From: VRUE01 sp963770315 | GTDB lineage: Bacteria; Actinomycetota; Thermoleophilia; Solirubrobacterales; 70-9 | DNA length: 64,000 nucleotides | NCBI GenBank assembly: GCA_963770315.1 | Contig: CAVYPC010000002.1 | Coordinates: 930,001 to 994,000, forward strand | Direction of reading: 5' to 3' | Shown here: in pieces, positions 8,813-16,335 of the stretch | Position numbering within the stretch: the stretch's first letter is position 1 | Layout of the letters: every line of letters starts with the position of its first letter | Position numbers and translations under genes: made by a program | Notes under the pieces: generated by a model | Database searches by the model: none | The model's input: only the letters and a program-made list of their open reading frames with translations | What the model was told of the DNA's origin: nothing

Positions 8813-9750
8813 CCGCTCCCGAGCGCTGGCGCCGCCTCCGTATTGGAGGACCAGTTGCGAGTCAGCTTGGTCTTGAACTGTGGGCCGGTGAGAGAGACGT
8901 CGGGCTCGCCGAGGAAGGAGACGGCGAGGGAGCCGACCCAGCTCTTGACCCCGCTGCTGTCGCGCTGCAGGGAGCCGGTGCCGCTGAACGGCGGCGGAGG
9001 GGTGACGCTGGCGAAGCTGAGGGCATTGTCGGAGGCGAAGCTGAGCGGCGAGGCCGGGGCGGACACGACGCGGTATACGGCGAAGGCTCCGCGGCTCTGT
9101 TCGGTCACGGCAAGGAAGCGGGCCTTCCCCTGCGTCCTGGCCGCGGTGAAATACGTAGCCGTCAAGCCCAAGCGCCAACCGGCGCGGAGGGCGGTGGTCC
9201 TTGGGTTTCTCTGCCCGGTCCCCGCGCGGGGCCCTTCGCGCCGGACGGTGCCCGCGGGTGGGGCGGAGCAGCTCAGCGACGGCGGGGTGGTGACCGTCCC
9301 CTTGACCCTGTGGACGTTGGCGGACGTGTAGCCGTCCTCGCCGCGGAAGCGGACTGAGCCGACGAAGATCCCGAAGCGGATCGTCCGGCGATCCGGGCCG
9401 CGGCAATTGCGCCGTGCATTGCCGTGAACGACTCTGCCGGAGGGGTGGAAGCGCATCGTGACGCTGCCCAGCTCGCCGAAGCCGGCTTCGATCGCGGTGG
9501 CGCTCACCCGCCCACGGGCGACATAGGTGCTCGATTCCACGCGGTGCTGAGAGGGTGGGCTGGGTCGGGTGACTTCCAGGTAGGCGGTGGCGCTCTGGCC
9601 GTCGACGGCGATCTCGTAGCCGTTGGAGCCCGCGAGGTGGAAGGCGAGGTCCGCCTCCTCCTTGCTCCACGCCGTCGCGGGCACGGCCAGCAGGGAGCCG
9701 ACGGCGAGCGCGATGCCGAGAATGCATCCCAGTCGTGCCGGCGGTCTCAT
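8809..9750 (-). CDS. Secreted protein of unknown function
   Basis: 313 aa with a signal peptide (GCILGIALAVGSLLAVPATA) and a beta-rich mature part with two Cys (RRNCRGP and SLSCSAPP). No known domain recognised. The ATG overlaps the stop of the upstream protease gene (ATGA), so the two are coupled; it could be an exported partner or substrate of that protease. Confidence 0.6.
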   Translation of the reverse strand: MRPPARLGCILGIALAVGSLLAVPATAWSKEEADLAFHLAGSNGYEIAVDGQSATAYLEVTRPSPPSQHRVESSTYVARGRVSATAIEAGFGELGSVTMRFHPSGRVVHGNARRNCRGPDRRTIRFGIFVGSVRFRGEDGYTSANVHRVKGTVTTPPSLSCSAPPAGTVRREGPRAGTGQRNPRTTALRAGWRLGLTATYFTAARTQGKARFLAVTEQSRGAFAVYRVVSAPASPLSFASDNALSFASVTPPPPFSGTGSLQRDSSGVKSWVGSLAVSFLGEPDVSLTGPQFKTKLTRNWSSNTEAAPALGSG

Positions 9751-10601
9751 CGCACCCTTGCCGCTCTGGCGAACAGCTTGGCCACCGCCCTGCCGAAATA
9801 GGGGCCGAACTCAGTCGTTGGATCATCGCCGTAGCCGCTGCTCGTAACGCTGTTGAGGAAACCCCCCGAGGTCACCCAGCCGCCCCCCGAAGAGCCTGGG
9901 GTGACATTGCACGGGATGGCGAGATCGAGGGGCCCAGGGGAGAGGAACGAGTTGAAGTCGTGCCCCTCGAATGGGGCCTGATGGCACGACTGCAACGTCG
10001 CCCCATTGAAGGGCGGCGCCACCGGATAGCCGTAGACGTCGAAGACCTGCTTCGGAGAGAGTCCCCAGGCGATGCCGTACCCGCCAACCGCTTCGGCGAG
10101 TCGTTGCCCCCGTTCGTTGCGCGAGACCACCGCGGCGCCGACGTCGAAGTTCTCGTTTTCGCTTGCCAGCCACTGCGGGGTGGTGCCGAGCCAGTGGGCG
10201 GTGAAGGTGCCGAAGGGGCGTTCGCCGTAGCGGTAGCCGGGAACGAAGACCCACTTGTGGGCGAGCCACTGGCCTTCGTCGTAAACGCAGTGGCCGGCGG
10301 TGATCACGAGGCTGAGGTTGGGGGAGTTGACTGAGGTCCCCGAGCAGCGTGCGGCACCCGCGCCGTGGGGAAGGATGATGAAGACCGCGCCGTTCTGAGC
10401 CAGGCCGGGAAGGGTCGGGTCGGGGACCGTTTCGGCGGTGGCGCTGGCGAGGGCCTCGCTGGAAGGGGAGCGAGGCGGGTAGCGATGAGGAGATTGGAAG
10501 CCCGCCGCCGATGCGCATGGCCAGGCGAGCAGGGCCAGGCAGGCGAGAGCCAGAAGGCGAGACGCCCGCCTGCCTTTTGTCGATCCGATCGCGTGGCTCA
10601 C
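9747..10601 (-). CDS. Secreted trypsin-like serine protease
   Basis: 284 aa with an N-terminal signal peptide. The catalytic triad is visible: His in TAGHC, Asp in NFDVGAAVV and Ser in TPGSSGGGW, so this is chymotrypsin clan S1. Cys pairs around ARCSGTSV/TAGHC and SCHQ/IPCNV suggest disulfides and extracellular action. It is coupled to the downstream secreted protein by a 4-bp overlap. Confidence 0.82.
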   Translation of the reverse strand: MSHAIGSTKGRRASRLLALACLALLAWPCASAAGFQSPHRYPPRSPSSEALASATAETVPDPTLPGLAQNGAVFIILPHGAGAARCSGTSVNSPNLSLVITAGHCVYDEGQWLAHKWVFVPGYRYGERPFGTFTAHWLGTTPQWLASENENFDVGAAVVSRNERGQRLAEAVGGYGIAWGLSPKQVFDVYGYPVAPPFNGATLQSCHQAPFEGHDFNSFLSPGPLDLAIPCNVTPGSSGGGWVTSGGFLNSVTSSGYGDDPTTEFGPYFGRAVAKLFARAARVR

Positions 10602-10812
10602 GTTGCGACCATAGAGGTCAAAGCGCCCTTATGCCCCGCGGAAAACCCACTCCTAGGCTCTGGTTGGCGATCCCAGGGCATTCGCCGGCAAATAGGAGTA
10701 GCGTCATCCGCACCAGTTGTTGGACGGGTGCTGAACGGCTGTCTAGGCAAGCAGGCACTGACTCGCCATCTGCTTGGCCTCCGCCTGACTCAGTCAACAC
10801 AGGAGGCACCTG

Positions 10813-11322
10813 ATGGCTACACCGAAGGTTCACCGAGGACTAATGCTGACCGGATTGGTCGCCGCGGTCCTTGCCGGCTCCATCCTGATCGGCGGGCCGG
10901 CCTCGGCCTCGGCGTCCTACGACATTCCCTGGATTGGCAACCCAGCCACTTCCTCTGTCTCCTACGTCATTCCCTGCCAACTCTCCGAATCTCCGGGAAT
11001 CCGGATATTCAAAAGCGGGACCAGCATCTATCACAAGGCGTACAGCAGCTATCTCTACTGTGGCGCCAACCCCCACGGCCTCACCTACGCCGCCATCGAC
11101 CTCCACCTTTACCGATCCTACAACGGCTACGAATGGCTGAGCACCCTTGGTGCCAGCAACACTTCAACCGGGACCCTCGCCCCGACCGCCAATTTCAAGG
11201 CAGAGACCCGCTGGTTCGGACACTGCAAGGGCTACCTCAAAGTGGTCGTGCACTACGGCGTCCAGGGCGATGCGGCGGTTGGCACCAACTGGAGCAATGA
11301 GAGCAAGTGGCTCAGGTGTTGA
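10813..11322 (+). CDS. Small secreted protein of unknown function
   Basis: 169 aa. A strong Shine-Dalgarno AGGAGG (10801-10806) fixes ATG 10813. The signal peptide ends near GGPASASA. The mature protein is rich in Tyr, Ser and Trp with four Cys, consistent with an extracellular disulfide-bonded beta protein. No domain recognised. The 211 bp upstream (10602-10812) hold no further gene. Confidence 0.65.
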   Translation: MATPKVHRGLMLTGLVAAVLAGSILIGGPASASASYDIPWIGNPATSSVSYVIPCQLSESPGIRIFKSGTSIYHKAYSSYLYCGANPHGLTYAAIDLHLYRSYNGYEWLSTLGASNTSTGTLAPTANFKAETRWFGHCKGYLKVVVHYGVQGDAAVGTNWSNESKWLRC

Positions 11323-11356
11323 CCTGACCCGCCGCTTAGCCTTGGGTCGCGTGTCC

Positions 11357-11785
11357 TCAGGGCCGGCGGTAGCGGTCCCGCAGGCGCACGATGTCGTCGA
11401 GCTGCGGCGTTGAGACCTCCAGCACGACGGCATCCTCCAGTGCCTCGATCGAGTGCACCGTCCCCGGCTCGACCCGCCAGGTCTGGCTTGGTCCGATCTC
11501 CTCGCGGCTCAGCTCCGCCTCGCTCGGCCCGCGCGTCAGGCGCAATCGACCGGAGAGCAGGTAGGAGGTCTCGTCCTTCTCGCGGTGGACCTGGAGCGAG
11601 AGCTCGTGACCGGCATCGACGTAGAGGAGTTTGCCGGCGTAATGTTCCGTCTCGGCCCACCAGACCTCGTGTCCCCACGGCTTCTCGACGCGTTGTGGCT
11701 CCCTGTCGGGCACCGCGGGACCGTATCCGCAACGGAGCCGGCGCGTCGCAGACCCTTCACCCACCACGACAGAACGCTCCCCCAT
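11357..11785 (-). CDS. Cupin-domain protein (mannose-6-phosphate isomerase-like)
   Basis: 142 aa from ATG 11785; an alternative GTG at 11713 would give 118 aa that still contain the whole cupin. The barrel motifs run from PWGHEVWWAE to VEPGTVHSI, with metal ligands in LSLQVHREKDET and the later His. It resembles the C-terminal cupin of type II phosphomannose isomerases but has no nucleotidyltransferase part. Divergent from the acetyltransferase gene. Confidence 0.7.
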   Translation of the reverse strand: MGERSVVVGEGSATRRLRCGYGPAVPDREPQRVEKPWGHEVWWAETEHYAGKLLYVDAGHELSLQVHREKDETSYLLSGRLRLTRGPSEAELSREEIGPSQTWRVEPGTVHSIEALEDAVVLEVSTPQLDDIVRLRDRYRRP

Positions 11786-11805
11786 TGCCTTGCCATACTG
11801 GCGAC

Positions 11806-12234
11806 TTGGTAGACGAGGGGATCGCAATACGGCTGGGCCGGAAGCAGGACGCGCCGGCGGTCCTGGAGCTATGGGCCGAGGCGCGGAGCGACCATGCAAG
11901 CACGGCGGACCGCTTGGATGACGTCGAGCGCCTGATCGCCAGCTCCCCGGCCGCGCTGCTGGTCGCCGAGCGCGGCGGGGAGATTGTCGGCGCCCTGATC
12001 GCCGGCTGGGATGGTTGGCGGGGGAACATGTACCGGCTCGCGGTTGGCGAAGGGCATCGGCGGGAGGGCATCGGGATCGCACTGGTGCGGGCAGGCGAGG
12101 AGTACCTGCGCGAGTGCGGCGCCGGTCGAGTCACCGCCCTGGTTGCCTTCGAGGATGAGGAGGCTGAAGCGTTCTGGGAGTCCGCCGGCTATCCGCAGGA
12201 TCGCGACATCGGCCGCCGAGTCCGGAACCTGTAG
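11806..12234 (+). CDS. GNAT acetyltransferase
   Basis: 142 aa. The acetyl-CoA loop is VGEGHRREGIGIAL (motif A, R/Q-x-x-G-x-G/A type), with the usual beta4 NMYRLAV before it and FWESAGY near the end. No ATG or GTG lies at the expected N-terminus, so TTG 11806 is the likely start. Substrate unknown. Confidence 0.75.
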   Translation: MVDEGIAIRLGRKQDAPAVLELWAEARSDHASTADRLDDVERLIASSPAALLVAERGGEIVGALIAGWDGWRGNMYRLAVGEGHRREGIGIALVRAGEEYLRECGAGRVTALVAFEDEEAEAFWESAGYPQDRDIGRRVRNL

Positions 12235-12245
12235 CGGGGCCAGGC

Positions 12246-12482
12246 TCAGCCGGGTACGTCGATCCAGCGCACGATCAGCCCATCGCGAACCTCGTGAAAC
12301 GCCGGTGGGGCAGGGGGAGGATCGTTGGTTAGGAGGGCAATCACCTCGCCTGGCCCGTGCAGGTGCTCCTCTATCGCCGTCGTCCAATGGACATCCGGGT
12401 CGAGCAGGCGTTCCAGGCGAGACCAGTCGCGACTCTCGATCGTGGTGAGCACATCGCAAACCGCGGGTACCTGCTCCGCCAT
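12246..12482 (-). CDS. Short SnoaL/NTF2-like protein
   Basis: 78 aa with the pattern VPAVCDVLTTIESRDWSRLE, then DPDVHW, then a C-terminal strand DGLIVRWIDV. This fits a nuclear transport factor 2-like fold shortened compared with the usual 110-130 aa. GGAGG sits 10 nt upstream of ATG 12482. It lies downstream of repeat copy B and the PD40 protein gene on the same strand. Confidence 0.6.
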   Translation of the reverse strand: MAEQVPAVCDVLTTIESRDWSRLERLLDPDVHWTTAIEEHLHGPGEVIALLTNDPPPAPPAFHEVRDGLIVRWIDVPG

Positions 12483-12558
12483 GGCTAGGTTGCCTCCGGG
12501 GGCGCGGGCGGAATGCGTGCAGGTCGTGGGATGGCCAAGCGGTGCATGCGAAACGGAT

Positions 12559-12640
12559 AACAGAAAACGCCCCAACGGGGAGGCGGGGCGGTTACTACAG
12601 GGAGGAGAGCCGCGAGCGGCTGGATGTCGGGATCAATCGC
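12559..12640. repeat. Dispersed structured repeat, copy B
   Basis: Contains ACAGAAAACGCCCC (12560-12573), GGGGCG, TTACTACAGGGAGGAG (12592-12607), then a stem AGCCGC/GCGGCT (12608-12613 and 12616-12621) followed by GGATGT. On the minus strand the first hairpin is followed by TTTTCTGTT, like an intrinsic terminator for the PD40 gene that ends at 12633. The second stem differs in sequence but not in pairing from the copy at 28,873. Confidence 0.65.
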
Positions 12641-13652
12641 TCCAATGAAAAGCCTGTGCGGTATAGGCGAGATGGTCTCCGTCGGGGGACCAACTCAGCC
12701 CTCCTATTTCTTTGCCGGGAAGTCTCGCGACGGTCTGTAGTCCCGTTCCGTCGGGATGGACCTTTCGAATCTCTCCGTCGAAGGTGGAAAAAGTGATCCA
12801 GCGCCCGTCCGGGGTCCAAGCGGGGCGGTTCGCGAGGATCTCCCCGTCGACGATCCGACGACGCCGGCCGCCATCGGCCGGCAGCACGTAAAGGTGGCAG
12901 CCCCTCCTTCGAGAGCAGGTCGAGAGGGCAATCTGGCGCCCGTCCGGGGACCATGCGGCCGAGGACGGGCCGAGAAGATTCCCAGCCAGCCGCTGTGGGT
13001 TGGCGCCGTCGGCGCTCACCTTCCAGAGACTGCTCGACCATTCGCGTTCACGCATGAAGGCGATCTCGGTTCCGTCGGGCGAGAAAAGAGGGTCGTACTC
13101 GTTGACCCGGCTCCCAATGAGCTTCCGTGGTTCGCCGTAGAGGTTGTCGAGGCGCCAGAGATCGGGGTAGGGCTTGACCTGCTTGCCTTTCATCCCTGTG
13201 ATTCGCGAGATGGGGATGTAGATCAGAGGCCACCCAGCGGGCGCCCATGCGGCTGCGTCGACCGACACACCCAGCGATCGATATTGCTCGTGCCCACCGT
13301 CAACCGCGACGCTCCCCACGACTGCATCGCCGTCGACTTCATTCTCTAGCGAGAGGAACTGGATTCGAGCGCCGTCATCGGTCCAGTCGAGAGAGAAGGG
13401 AAAGTCGATAGCCGGTCCTCGGAGCCTACGTTGAACTTTGCCGTCAATCCCACGTATCGAGATCACCTTGGATTCGGGGACCGCGATTTGACGGCTGTCG
13501 GGGGACCACGCAGAGAGCTCGCCACCGAACATGGGCAGAAGGACCTTGCTGACGTGCGGGCTGGCTTCGCTTGCGAGCGCCCCCGTCACTGCGCCAACGA
13601 CTGCCGCCGTAGCCACCAGCCCCACCAGGCATAGGCGCCAACTTCCCCTCAC
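12633..13652 (-). CDS. TolB-like PD40 beta-propeller protein, membrane-anchored or secreted
   Basis: 339 aa. An N-terminal hydrophobic segment (LCLVGLVATAAVVGAVTG) is followed by a propeller with PD40 blades: SAWSPDSRQIAV, PLFSPDGTEIAF, AAWSPDGRQIAL, PAWTPDGRWITF and LSWSPDGDHLAY. GTG 13652 is chosen because a purine-rich GAGAGAGAA precedes it and the signal segment follows at once. The frame stays open upstream into the attachment repeat, but that part is repeat DNA. Function unknown. Confidence 0.75.
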   Translation of the reverse strand: MRGSWRLCLVGLVATAAVVGAVTGALASEASPHVSKVLLPMFGGELSAWSPDSRQIAVPESKVISIRGIDGKVQRRLRGPAIDFPFSLDWTDDGARIQFLSLENEVDGDAVVGSVAVDGGHEQYRSLGVSVDAAAWAPAGWPLIYIPISRITGMKGKQVKPYPDLWRLDNLYGEPRKLIGSRVNEYDPLFSPDGTEIAFMREREWSSSLWKVSADGANPQRLAGNLLGPSSAAWSPDGRQIALSTCSRRRGCHLYVLPADGGRRRRIVDGEILANRPAWTPDGRWITFSTFDGEIRKVHPDGTGLQTVARLPGKEIGGLSWSPDGDHLAYTAQAFHWSD

Positions 13653-13776
13653 GGTTTGATTCTCTCTCTTTTCCCAAGCGGTTGCCACGGCGCTCCGGCA
13701 CACGAGTGGAGCGGGACTGTGGCACGAGGGCTTGCGTGCCGCTCCTGGGGTTGCCTCCGTTGTCGGGTCGGTGTTG

Positions 13777-13863
13777 CGTATTCCGCTTGTCAAAGCCCAG
13801 CCCAACAGAAAACGCCCCACCGGGGAGGCGGGGCGTTTCTGGGGTTACTACAGGGAGGAGAGA
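13777..13863. repeat. attL: 87-bp direct repeat
   Basis: Identical to 28,791-28,877. It contains the hairpin AAACGCCCC/GGGGCGTTT and then GGGTTACTACAGGGAGGAG. The bases before it are host and those after it are element. It belongs to the dispersed repeat family also seen at 12,559 and 7,419, so the chromosomal target was a copy of that family. On the minus strand the hairpin is followed by TTTTCTGTT. Confidence 0.9.
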
Positions 13864-13920
13864 CCTAGACGGAACCGCCCTGGAATGCGGAAACCCGCAT
13901 GGTTAAGCCGAGTTCGGTCC

Positions 13921-13978
13921 CGCTGAAACCCGCTGAAACCCGTGGAATCGGAGGCTGACTGGCGAACCATTGGCGAAC
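13921..13978. promoter_or_regulatory. Left-end short repeats, candidate integrase arm sites
   Basis: Two tandem CGCTGAAACC units (13,921-13,940) and two TGGCGAAC units (13,960-13,967 and 13,971-13,978, start spacing 11). The TGGCGAAC pair recurs at the right end (28,720 and 28,732), and a fifth copy lies at 14,639. Paired octamers inside both ends of an integrating element are typical of arm-type binding sites for a tyrosine integrase. Confidence 0.55.
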
Positions 13979-14040
13979 GAGCAACTGGCGGGACGCTCGG
14001 AGCTCGGAGAGCCCGCCTCTGCTCGCCTTATGGTTGCGGC

Positions 14041-14253
14041 ATGGCGAGCGCCAAGAAGGAACTCAAGGAAATCGTCAAGGTCGCCGAAGAGCAGGGGTGG
14101 CGGGTCAAGACGACCAAGCGGGGGCATTCGATGTTCCTCGCTCCCGATGGCATCAACAAGGTGACGGCTGGGGGAACGCCGAGCGACCATCGGGCGCTCG
14201 CTAATCTTCTAGGAGACCTCAGGCGATACGGCTTCAAGTGGAAGGGACGGTGA
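14041..14253 (+). CDS. HicA-like small protein
   Basis: 70 aa. The pattern GWRVKTTKRGHSMFLAPDG followed by NLLGDLRRYGF resembles the double-stranded-RNA-binding-like fold of HicA mRNA interferases, where a conserved Gly-x-His/Ser-x-x-Phe carries the catalytic His. No HicB antitoxin is recognisable next to it; the following 121-aa gene does not look like HicB. First gene at the left end of the 15-kb element. Confidence 0.6.
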   Translation: MASAKKELKEIVKVAEEQGWRVKTTKRGHSMFLAPDGINKVTAGGTPSDHRALANLLGDLRRYGFKWKGR

Positions 14254-14260
14254 GCAACGC

Positions 14261-14626
14261 ATGAACGACACGATCTATCAGGCTTGGCACCGCAAACTCG
14301 GACGCGCCGAATACCGGCTGAGGATCACGATGGCCGGCTACGGCAGCGATGAGGATGCGGCTGGGGCCTTCCTCGATGCCTTCCTCTCAGAGCACCCGGA
14401 GGTCGGCGCGGTGATTTCCCAGGACTGCGCTGAGGACACGATCACCGCAACCTTCTCCCTGAGCGCAACGAATGAGCAGCATGCCCTCTCGTTGGGTGTG
14501 GTGATCTGGCTGGAGAGCGGAGTCGTCTCCGGCCTGGAGCCGCATGATGTCGTGCGCGTTGAGATCGAGGCGATCACGGAGCAGCAGGCTGAGGATCCCG
14601 CAACTCGGTCCCTCGTGGGGGCATAG
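14261..14626 (+). CDS. Hypothetical protein of the element
   Basis: 121 aa alpha/beta protein starting 7 nt after the HicA-like gene. Features: YRLRITMAGYGSDEDAAGAF, an acidic helix, and a beta-rich centre (DTITATFSL). No family recognised. The close spacing suggests it is cotranscribed with, and possibly functionally linked to, the HicA-like gene. Confidence 0.55.
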   Translation: MNDTIYQAWHRKLGRAEYRLRITMAGYGSDEDAAGAFLDAFLSEHPEVGAVISQDCAEDTITATFSLSATNEQHALSLGVVIWLESGVVSGLEPHDVVRVEIEAITEQQAEDPATRSLVGA

Positions 14627-14684
14627 AGGCCCGCACGCTGGCGAACGATGGCTGGCCGCCGCCAGCGTCGGTAGGGTTCTCGCC

Positions 14685-14894
14685 GTGCCGACCATGATCC
14701 GCTTCGACAAGGAGCACAAGCTAGAAGTCTCCGAGTCCGCCACCGAGATTCGCCAGGCGATCATCGCTTGCGGGTCGGTCTTCGTGCCCCTCGTTTGCGT
14801 GACCCGCATGGATGAGCAGAGGGTTTGGGTCAACGGCGCGAGCATCAGGGAGCTTGAAGAGCGTTCCGCTGGTGCTGAGCCAATGATTGCCTAG
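14685..14894 (+). CDS. Small hypothetical protein
   Basis: 69 aa from GTG 14685, or 66 aa from ATG 14694. Sequence such as RQAIIACGSVFVPLVCVT and QRVWVNGASIRELEE suggests a compact alpha/beta fold. No function recognised. A TGGCGAAC octamer lies upstream at 14,639. Confidence 0.5.
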   Translation: MPTMIRFDKEHKLEVSESATEIRQAIIACGSVFVPLVCVTRMDEQRVWVNGASIRELEERSAGAEPMIA

Positions 14895-14935
14895 GGCCAC
14901 GACGCGACCGCACGAGGCGGGCCGAGGGTGTCCTC

Positions 14936-15622
14936 TTAGTTCACGCCAAGCGCACTTGCGGCTGCGACCAACAGGGAGCTGATCGCTTCGCTGTCGGGTC
15001 GTTCCCGAAGAGACGCCTGCCCAATGTGTCCCGGGCAGTAGCGTAGTAGTTTACTGCCATGTAGTTGCTCTCCGCAGGCGAGACACTGATGTCGTCCTAG
15101 CCGCCCGAACATCGCTGCGACTTCGGGTAGTCGTTTCGCGTGGGTCCATTCGGCCGCGTCATGCTCCGAGATGGCAGATCCCTTTGCAGCGATGACGAGG
15201 ACGTTCTGTGGCGGCTTGAGCTCGCTTTCCACAGCCAGCCGAATGATGTGTCTGACCAGCCGAAGCGGCCGCCCCTCCTTTCGCACATAGCGGCGTGCCA
15301 GCTGGTCGATCCCGAACGCCTCCCCTATCGTCGTGTCGATCTCGCCAGCGTACCGGGCGCCGCCCCGTCGCAGCCATCTCTCGAGTCCAGCCCAGTCGGA
15401 ATCGCCGGGCTCTCGGATCGCGGCAATCCTGGTCAGGAAATCCTCGTCGCCAGCAAGGACTCGAACGATCGCGCGGACGGGAGCGTATTGCGCCTGTGCT
15501 GCGATCTCTCGCCGTGAGAGCGGGAAGGGTTTTCCACTCTCGCGATCCACGAAAGGGGCGCTGCGGCGGTGCGCTCTCCTCGGGGGCGCTTCTGCCTTAT
15601 TCGTCCGCTCCGTAGCGCCCAT
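14936..15622 (-). CDS. Hypothetical protein with C-terminal Cys/His cluster, divergent from the XRE gene
   Basis: 228 aa from ATG 15622. Arg-rich helical N-terminal and central parts; C-terminal HQCLACGEQLHGSKLLRYC with PGH after it, a likely zinc site (C-x2-C...C-x2-H). The only leftward gene in this half of the element. Its start is 9 nt from the divergent HTH start, so the two promoters must overlap the neighbouring coding sequences. Could be a regulator or replication accessory; not recognised. Confidence 0.55.
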   Translation of the reverse strand: MGATERTNKAEAPPRRAHRRSAPFVDRESGKPFPLSRREIAAQAQYAPVRAIVRVLAGDEDFLTRIAAIREPGDSDWAGLERWLRRGGARYAGEIDTTIGEAFGIDQLARRYVRKEGRPLRLVRHIIRLAVESELKPPQNVLVIAAKGSAISEHDAAEWTHAKRLPEVAAMFGRLGRHQCLACGEQLHGSKLLRYCPGHIGQASLRERPDSEAISSLLVAAASALGVN

Positions 15623-15631
15623 AATCACTGC

Positions 15632-15871
15632 ATGGCCGATCTGACCCATTGTGAGACACGATATGGAGCGCGCAGGACAGCCTCTCGCCTCCGCATCCAT
15701 CGCGTTGCGGCAGTCCTGACTCAGGAAGAGCTGGCAAAACGCAGCGAGGTTAGCCGGAAGACGGTTATTCGCTGCGAGGCGGGCAACCATCCCAGTCGAC
15801 TTACCGCTCAAGCTCTTGCGCGAGCTCTCAACGTCGAGGTCGAGGTGCTGTTCCCAGGCATCCAGGGATGA
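15632..15871 (+). CDS. XRE-type HTH regulator
   Basis: 79 aa with a Cro/CI helix-turn-helix: LTQEELAKRSEVSRKTVIRC, then ALARALNVEVEVLF. It is divergent from the 228-aa gene, and its last codon overlaps the replication gene (ATGA). In temperate elements a small repressor in this position controls the early/replication operon; that role is inferred. Confidence 0.8.
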   Translation: MADLTHCETRYGARRTASRLRIHRVAAVLTQEELAKRSEVSRKTVIRCEAGNHPSRLTAQALARALNVEVEVLFPGIQG

Positions 15872-16335
15872 GCTGGCAAGCCGTGGCTGACGTGCTCGAG
15901 AACTCGCCCTCCTATGGCGCAGACCGCCTGGTCGAGCTTGCAATCGCGGAGCGGGCAGATGAGTTTGGCGCCGGCTCCCGAGGCTCGATGGAGGATGTTG
16001 CCCGTCGAGCAAACCTCCTGCACTTCCGAGACGTCGCTAAGCCGTCCGACGCAGCTTCCGATGCCGAGAAAGTCGAGTTCGAGCGTCTGAGAAGCAATGC
16101 TGCCCGGTCAGCGCGCCGATCTGTTCGCAAGCTGGAAAGTCTCGGGCGCGTCGAGCACTACGAGACGACGCTGAAAGGAGTCCGGGTCTACCGCGTCTGC
16201 CTGGGGAGGACATGGTGTCCGGGGGAGAGAGGGCTGGGGCGGACACGGTGTCCGCCCTCCCCGGACACGGTGTCCTATCGAGGGGGACTACATGTCCGCC
16301 CTCCCCGGACACGGTGTCCTCCAAACCGTCCCTGA
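15868..16335 (+). CDS. Winged-helix replication-initiator-like protein (N-terminal part)
   Basis: 155 aa. Begins MSWQAVADVLENSP and has a winged-helix pattern (GSMEDVARRANL...SARRSVRKLESLGRVEHYE), as in phage/plasmid initiators that start with a sequence like this and a DNA-binding N-domain. The 3' part runs through the iteron array, encodes RTRCP/DTVS/LHV peptides and stops at 16,335. The natural continuation appears to be the overlapping frame ending at 16,679. Coupled to the XRE gene by ATGA. Confidence 0.6.
   Translation: MSWQAVADVLENSPSYGADRLVELAIAERADEFGAGSRGSMEDVARRANLLHFRDVAKPSDAASDAEKVEFERLRSNAARSARRSVRKLESLGRVEHYETTLKGVRVYRVCLGRTWCPGERGLGRTRCPPSPDTVSYRGGLHVRPPRTRCPPNRP
16208..16319. 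repeat. Iteron array: five palindromic 13-mers on a 22-bp period
   Basis: GGACACGGTGTCC or a variant begins at 16,208 (ATGG variant), 16,241, 16,263, 16,285 (degenerate) and 16,307. The last four are exactly 22 bp apart, about two helical turns, with GCCCTCCCC as a common spacer. Tandem symmetric sites inside an initiator-like gene are characteristic of a replication origin or an autoregulatory operator. Confidence 0.75.

Noticed and set aside
13653..13820. Upstream extension of the PD40 protein through the attachment repeat
   Set aside because: The extension is repeat/att DNA. A signal sequence and ribosome-site-like purines support GTG 13652, and the same extended peptide start appears at the other repeat copy in an unrelated context.
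16208..16319. Small CRISPR array
   Set aside because: Unit spacing is 22 bp with conserved 9-bp spacers, unlike CRISPR spacers; the pattern fits iterons.
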